From Circinella umbellata (Eukaryota; Mucoromycota; Mucoromycetes; Mucorales; Lichtheimiaceae): 64,000 nt of DNA. The stretch covers positions 728,320 through 792,319 of the forward strand of contig JAIWNF010000021.1 of the NCBI GenBank assembly GCA_025093555.1, read 5' to 3'. The translations under genes and the position numbers were made by a program. The notes below the pieces were generated by a model. That model ran no database searches. It saw only the letters and a program-made list of their open reading frames with translations, and was not told where the DNA came from. Shown piece after piece: positions 58,270-64,000 of the stretch (position 1 is its first letter; each line of letters starts with the position of its first letter).

Positions 58270-59715
58270 GTTTTTTAAACATTTTGAACTAAAACTTACT
58301 TAAAATGAATTTTGAATGTTCTAATAATGCCAGCATCTAGTGGCTGCATGATAGATGTCGTGTTTGGAGGTAAGTAAAGAAGCTCAACATTAGTTGGCTC
58401 ATATATTTCAGGGAAATGGCCAGAAAAATTATCAAGAAGTAGCAGAATATTTCTATTTTGCCTTTTCATGGCTCTGTCTAGCATTTGAAGGTATTTCGAG
58501 AAAATAGCCTTTGTCATCCAAGCATTATAATTGGCTTCATAGTGGGAAACGTCAACTTTTGTATTCTAAAAATCAAAAAAAAAAGAAATATAACGGCAAG
58601 TAAGTATATATTTTATCTAATAGTAATGAGTAATAATGCAGCTTGTTACCTTTTTAAAACATGTAGGTTTAGTAACTTTTCCAATAAACCATAATGGCCA
58701 TACATTTTGACCTAATGCATTTACAGTTACTACTACTGTAAGTCTGGACTTATCCTGCTTGATGCCCTTAAAAGATCTTGGAGCAATTGTAGTATTAGGT
58801 GCACTGGAATAAAACAAAGCTGTTTCATCCATATTAAATACATCTTTAGGGTCATACTGCTGTACTTTTTCTTGGATTTCTGGTAATTTTGCTGCTGCTA
58901 ATGCAACATCAGCTGAACTACTTTCACCATGAAGTCTTTTCACTCCTAAATGAAATCTCTTTCGAAAACGGTCAACCCATCCATTGGAAAACTCCAATTC
59001 CCCTTCAGAAACGCCAAGTAATGGGGCAAAATCTTTAGCACATTGCTTAATAATACCCCAATTGACTGGTATATTCTCATGGCAGCGCTGTTCAACCCAC
59101 ATATATACAGCATCTTCAAGAAGCTATATGTTTGAAAATGATTAGACTCTACAACTATCAAAATAAGCTTAAAATAATATATCTAAATACTTATTAATCA
59201 ACATACTGGGAACTTTACCTGAGCTTTTTGTTTTTTGCTTCTATCTATACCGCCTTCTAGCTCTTTTCTTCTAGTAGCAATCCATCGGCTAACTGTTGTC
59301 CTATTTGGAAAGGGCTCTTTCAACTGAAGGTTAATTTTTGCCCAAGTAATTAGCTCAGAAATACTGGGCGTTTTCTTTTTATCATTATTTTCAAGCTCCA
59401 AGTAGTGATCAACAATCTCTTCCTGTAAGCTAATGGGGATTTTTTGATATTCTGCTTTGCGCTTAAGGGACATTATGAAAAAAAAAATCGAAATAGAAAG
59501 AAAACTAAAGAATACACTATCCTCTCAACGTAGCAATATATTAGTACCTTTATCTGGTACCTTTTTTTTAATTGTGTATAACTTTATTAGTAATAGTTGA
59601 TAGCTTAACAGTTATTCTATTTTCCTTCTTCGTGTCACCCCGATTTTTGCACACCCCTGCTTTTTGCACACTTTTTGGCCAAAATCCCATATGTGCAAAA
59701 AACGGGGTTTCACTG
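58270..59715 (-). mobile_element. Pogo/Tigger-type transposon, left end lost
   Basis: Its right terminus reads inward CAGTGAAACCCCG, a typical pogo-superfamily end, next to a TA dinucleotide (59716-59717) and followed by TTTTTTGCACA and TGTGCAAAAA repeats. The element sits inside a Gypsy-like reverse transcriptase frame, which it interrupts at TA. No matching CAGTGAAACCCCG end exists on the left, where the sequence passes directly into the CACTG element end at 58269. Confidence 0.8.
58300..59473 (-). pseudogene. Pogo/Tigger-like DDE transposase, 3' end missing
   Basis: Three exons, minus strand: 59473-59219, 59123-58650 and 58565-58300, all in frame without stops (about 331 codons). Order: N-terminal helix-turn-helix (ISLQEEIVDHYLELE, ISELITWAKINLQ, TTVSRWIATRRKEL), CENP-B-type DNA-binding domain (FSNGWVDRFRKRFHLGVKRL), then the DDE_1 catalytic domain. 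The three catalytic Asp are in FNMDETALFYS, ILLLLDNFSGH and IMQPLDAGIIR. A good donor (GTAAGT) follows FKIHFK at 58300, but the next exon is absent because the CACTG element end lies only about 30 bp further on. The core is thus intact but the C-terminal tail and the stop codon are lost. It may be recently dead. Confidence 0.88.
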
Positions 59716-59717
59716 TA

Positions 59718-60261
59718 GCACTGGCGTTGAACTTGCATTTCTTTAGGTTTAATACAAGGCCTGATTTGAGTATACATGCAAATACTTTTGCTAGATCATG
59801 TAGATGTTGTTTTTGGTCAGGTGAATATGTGAATAAATCATCAATATATACTATGGCACACTTATTTAATAATGCTCGAAATGCTATGTCTGAAAGCATT
59901 TGGGCGCTGGCAGATGCATTAAGCATGCCCATTGGCATTCTTAGAAATTCGTATAATCCAAATTTACATGTAAATGCTGATTTTGGTATTGATTCAGGTG
60001 TTAATTTAATTGTAATAAAATGATGCACAATCAATGTTGAAAGACTTTTGCTTTGTTGCCTACTGCATCTAGTAATTCATCTGCTCTTTGAGTGTATAGG
60101 CAAAATGGTTGTAAAGCATTAAGTTTTCTGTAATCGATAACTAATCGTAAATTATCTGTGGCAGCCGGTTTTGAGGATGAGGACGATGTCGCTGCTGATG
60201 GTTTCTTGACTAACAATATGGGTAAGGCCCATGGACTTGTTGAGGGTTGTATAATTTTCAT
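59718..60261 (-). pseudogene. Gypsy-like reverse transcriptase fragment
   Basis: The N-terminal part reads PSTSPWALPILLVKKP, then LRLVIDYRKLNALQPF up to AKVFQH; a stop and frame change follow near 60032. The second part has FITIKLTPESIPKSAFTCKF, GLYEFLRMPMGMLNA and the catalytic box IVYIDDLFTYS. The stretch that should carry the first catalytic Asp (the LDLxSGYHQ region) is shortened at the frame break, so the enzyme is dead. The frame ends in NASA, directly at the TA where the pogo element was inserted. Confidence 0.88.
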
Positions 60262-61067
60262 TTTGCAAAATCGGTCAAGTTCTTTTTCTAAAATTCTAAT
60301 TCTATTGGACTCATTCTATATGGTCTATGTCGAATTGGTGGATGGTTTCCTGTATTGATTTCATGCTTAACAGGTCAGTACATCCTGATTGTTTTTCTAT
60401 CCAATCAAAATATCTTGATATTGTTCTATAGGGCACGGAATTCTCTTAAGTTTTGGATCTAACTCTCCTTCGTTTATTTGTTCCAATTGTTCTTTCGCGA
60501 GAGGTTTTCTTGTATGGTAGGTTGTTGTCTAAATTCGAGGGTCTACTAATTCATATCCTTTGTCATTGGTAGTAACGGCTCTCATTTCGCCGAGTACCAA
60601 GTCTGTATTGATAGTGTATTCGGATTCGGTAGTAATATTGAGAATAGATACTCGATATATTTCATCTGCTGGATGTAGTATGCCTCCATAGATATTTATT
60701 TGTTCTGGCAGTTGTTATTGGGTTCAAAAATATATGTATTCGAATCCTTTAAGAATACTGGTCGAGGTATATCAAAAGTTCGGTAATTTGCATTGGGATG
60801 GTAATGCCCATGTTTGTTTTCATTATAATTTGATTATTGTCTTGTTTTAATTCGAGTGGTTGTATATCTTCAATTATAGGAAATAATATATCATCTGTCC
60901 ATGATTCATTTGTTAACATTTCTTCTGTATCGTTCTCGGAAGTTGACGAGTATTCACTGTATGACTCATCTGATGAAATGATTTCATCTTCGGTATATTG
61001 TTCAGACTTGAACTAATGGGGGTTTCCTGCATTATTAAACCAAGGTATACTACTGTCGATTTGTTTC

Positions 61068-61463
61068 TCATATCTTATTGGAATTGCTCGAGTGTCGTCG
61101 TGGTGAATCCACATTTTTTGTTTGATATTCAATTGTAGCTTTGGCCTTTTTCAACCAGTTATTTCCAATGATCAGATCAATAGGTGTGGTTGGCAACACT
61201 TCTAATGCTATTGGTACTGGCTCGGTTCCATTAGGCTGTAATTGGACATTACTAATTATGCCTAGTGATGCATGTCGGTCTCCGTTTCCTAGCATGAATA
61301 CTGCTGTGGAAGGTTTATCTATTTTTAATCCTAGATTTTGGGCTAATTTCTTTGATATGCAACTTTTGCTTGCTCCTGTGTCTAGTAAACTATTTATATG
61401 ATGCGAATTTATAACAAAATTTGTATATAGGGGTGGTACTTGGTGATGGAGCTGTTTCTTCAT
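61068..61463 (-). pseudogene. Retropepsin-like aspartic protease of the Gypsy-like element
   Basis: An open stretch of about 131 codons with the retropepsin active-site motif SLLDTGASKSCIS and the later flap/strand motif PIDLIIGNNWL. The domain itself is unbroken, but its reading frame is not connected to the reverse transcriptase because the linker (60262-61067) carries several stops in all minus-strand frames. Confidence 0.82.
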
Positions 61464-61860
61464 CTAATACTGCGAGTGACGGGCAGTTTTACATACACTG
61501 AAAACTGTCTCTCATGGATGGACCAATTTTAAAAGTTGGGCAAACGTTATGTCTGCGTTTCTATTAAGGATGTCTGCTGAAACGTCGTATGGTTCCTTTT
61601 TTACGATTTTATGGGTGGAAAGGATTTTTTGTTTCTCCGAACTGATTTTCCTTTTTGAGACTTCTTTAAATTATTTTCTTGAGAATTTTTCTTTGGTTTA
61701 CTGGCTTTCTTCCTTCTACTTGTTTTTCCGCTATTTTTGTGTGGTAATATTTTTGGGGAAAAGGGGAAGAATTTTTATTTTCCGCTTTTTCTGATGGCGA
61801 ATCTAGGTCCATGTCGTCCAAAGTATTTCTCAGTTGTGTCCAGACTACAAGCACCATTTA

Positions 61861-63558
61861 GGAGGGCAGCACGAAAATGGGTATGTTCAAGATCATCGAT
61901 TACTGGCTTGCGCTAATGATTACTTCGATGCGTCAAGGCTTCATACCGCCCAGGCATAATCAGACACAATTTTTACATCAGAGCTCAAGAGCCTCTCGTC
62001 TCTTGTCAAGGAATTGTTTATAAAATAACATGCACTGACAGAATATGATGCACTATATTCAAAAGATTTAAATCAATCAATATTCAATGCAAACATGATG
62101 GATCGATTATCACGAACAGAAGATTGTCCATCATAAATGTTGCTGTACATACCCTCTTTGGCTGTACGATTTCTCAAGACATGTCATTATTATTTTATCC
62201 TATAAAAACAACATCATTATTAGCATTCAAATTTCAGCATTAACAGGAAATAATATTTCAGCATTATTATTATTTATTATCACTTTTTTGTAATTGTATA
62301 ACTTGTAAATTAGATTCTTATTTACATGACGAGACTTGTTCAATAAATGGATTATTTTGTTCTTCGCGTAACACGAACTCTTTTTTGTATACGTCACACA
62401 AACAAATGACATCGTGTGATCAACTATTTTGATTAGCCCCTAGTGCACAAACCAAACATAAAGATTTATGTAAACCCTGCCTTTACCCTTTCTTTTGGAA
62501 ATATCAACAAAAAATAAGTAATATTGTTATTATTATTATTATTATAGAGCTATGTTTTATTTCTTTCATTACCTCGTTATTTATTATACATGGTCTTTTT
62601 CTTTTCTGTTTTATTCAGAGTAATCCAACATGACATGTGTTGATTTTCTTTCTCTCTATTTTTTCCCATAGTTTAACATTTGACCCCGTTGCCTTCATAA
62701 GATATTTCTCTTTATTTTAAGTAGATAAAAATGATTTATTTTAAAAAACATCTCTTTCAGTATTGTGTGTTGTTATCTTGTCATATATATATCGAGTCTT
62801 TATTTTGCTGCTTTTATTAAAAAAACTAGGGACTTTGTCACCTTCTCTTAAAGCTAAAATATTAATGTACTAGTGTAACCCTTACATAAACAACTTTTCT
62901 TATTTTCTATTTTTATACACGAATATTCAGAATAATTATTCATATAAGAATATTCTCATTCTATTACCTTTTACACGAATCAATCTATTGTACAACAACT
63001 TAATATAAATATCCCCCCAATTAATTAATTAAACAATCACATGTAATAACTGCGCGACATTAAACAGTTGCTGCGGATTTAACTGCGTAACATTAGAAAG
63101 TTACTGCGGAACAATTGTAAAAGATATATAAACCCCAACTTTTTAAACCAAATAAAAATTATCAATCTGTTATTCAGTCAATTTGACTTTATTTTAAATT
63201 TATTTCTATTGATCACTCAACACTGTATATTGGGTTGTTTTAATTATTTTATTTATCCAAGGGATTAGCTTAAGATCATTATCTTACTTATTTTATATAT
63301 TTATTTGTTGACTACATATTAAACGTAGTATTTGAATTTAATAACAACTGAATTCACATTATAAAGACTCAATACATACAGACATAATATCTCTGTACTA
63401 GATTTGATTATATTAAAAATCATTATCGCTTAACATATATTATCTCAAAAGAACTTGAGAAATCTTAATAAACAATTACGTTGTAATATACGATAATATT
63501 ACTGGTGCTCACTATAAAAATACATAAGCATCTGTTGTAGCTGAATAAATATATCTGC
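61861..63558. other. Repeat-region spacer, 1.7 kb
   Basis: The first about 150 bases may be decayed gag sequence. The rest is AT-rich with an (ATT)n tract (about 62525-62545) and a pair of similar words around CTGCGCGACATTAAACAGTTGCTGCGGA and CTGCGTAACATTAGAAAGTTACTGCGGA (about 63050 and 63082), which may be a small diverged direct repeat. No LTR or gene recognised. Confidence 0.4.
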
Positions 63559-63986
63559 TTATAAATTTAATATAAAAACATCCACACCGGCTACATGGGC
63601 GCGTTTGATAGTGATTTCACACTTTTTGACTAGATGGCGGTATATCGTAGATGGTTGTAAAATTATTTGAAATTGCATATAGTACGCACGTACAAGTTGC
63701 TGAAGTGTAGCTGTATTTTCTTTTTCAAGTACTGTTTTGACGAGGAACTTGCTACTATCTTGGGAAATCTTTGACAATTTAGGACCCTTTTGCTTTATAG
63801 GGCGGTGTTACCACCTCTGGTTCTGTACCGCTTGTAATGGTCTGACATAGTGGATGTTGGTATATCCAACCTTCGCTCAATGTCTTTAAGAGTCCATCTA
63901 TATCCAAGTAACTTCAGTGCACGATCCCTTAATAAATCCGCTTCATAATTGACATACTTTCCACGAGGATTTTTAACAACTTTCAT
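63559..63986 (-). pseudogene. Tc1/IS630-like transposase N-terminal fragment
   Basis: Starting at ATG 63986, the frame KVVKNPRGKYVNYEADLLRD is followed by a helix-turn-helix (TLKDIERRLDIPTSTMSDHY, RYRTRGGNT). After a frame change near 63800 a second helical block follows: LSKISQDSSKFLVKTVLEKE, ATLQQLVRAYYMQF, PSTIYRHLVKKCEITIKRAH. This is the paired DNA-binding region of Tc1/mariner or IS630-type transposases. The DDE catalytic domain is absent; sequence to the left is non-coding. The fragment lies 14 bases from the window edge, so its promoter side is not seen. Confidence 0.65.
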
Positions 63987-64000
63987 TATGCGCTTTTTCT

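Larger units (their letters stand above)
59718..61860 (-). mobile_element. Ty3/Gypsy-like retrotransposon remnant (protease and reverse transcriptase)
   Basis: Minus-strand order is a possible gag-like charged region (61857-61666), an aspartic protease (61463-61068), a broken linker (61067-60262) and reverse transcriptase (60261-59718). RNase H and integrase are not found; the copy is cut by the pogo insertion at 59716. No LTRs were recognised. Confidence 0.8.

Overview
The window is nuclear DNA of a filamentous fungus, most likely an early-diverging one of the Mucorales (Mucoromycota) type. The reasons are strong AT richness, genes cut by many short introns (about 45-170 nt, GTAAGT-like donors and TAG/CAG acceptors), poly-Asn/Ser/acidic runs in proteins, and standard eukaryotic housekeeping genes. 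The species call is inference. I rebuilt most gene models by hand, splicing at GT/AG and checking that the coding lengths divide by three.

Left two thirds (about 0.7-47.9 kb) is a dense array of conserved genes: an F-box protein (+), a peroxisomal 4-coumarate-CoA-ligase-like acyl-CoA synthetase with a C-terminal SKL (+), an MFS transporter (+), TCTP (-), a TM9SF/nonaspanin (+), a BolA-like protein (-), RNA polymerase III subunit RPC82 (-), Mad1 (+), a microcephalin-like BRCT protein (-), an M28/glutamate-carboxypeptidase-II-like membrane peptidase (-), a short UBX protein of the ASPSCR1/TUG type (+), INO80 subunit B/Ies2 (+), a complex I NDUFB10-like subunit (-), methionine aminopeptidase 1 (-), an L-fuconate-dehydratase-like (ENOSF1) enzyme (-), an unrecognised 163-aa protein (+) and a membrane-anchored neutral-sphingomyelinase-like phosphodiesterase (-).

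This array is broken once, at 12.3-17.2 kb. TCTP and its upstream region are tandemly duplicated together with a decayed piece of the F-box gene that lies 10 kb to the left. The second TCTP copy is a pseudogene, split by about 3.2 kb of foreign DNA that carries an unrecognised multi-exon gene and ends in a copy of a 27-bp inverted repeat.

Right third (about 48.6-64 kb) is a graveyard of mobile DNA. It holds a PIF1-helicase relic, an integrase-like relic with a Cys-rich tail, a 0.79-kb pogo-type MITE with CAGT ends and TA flanks, and a decayed 163-codon frame with three in-frame stops. Next comes a 4.1-kb CACTG-ended DNA element with GATATC-rich subterminal repeats that carries an intact four-exon gene of unknown function. 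It abuts a pogo/Tigger transposase gene, which itself sits inside a Ty3/Gypsy-like pol gene. A Tc1/IS630-type transposase fragment runs up to the right edge.

I see no RNA genes, no CRISPR array and no bacterial-type operons. The most interesting leads are the two unrecognised genes carried by foreign or mobile DNA (13.4-15.3 kb and 56.1-57.0 kb), the split TCTP duplication, and the nested transposon stack.
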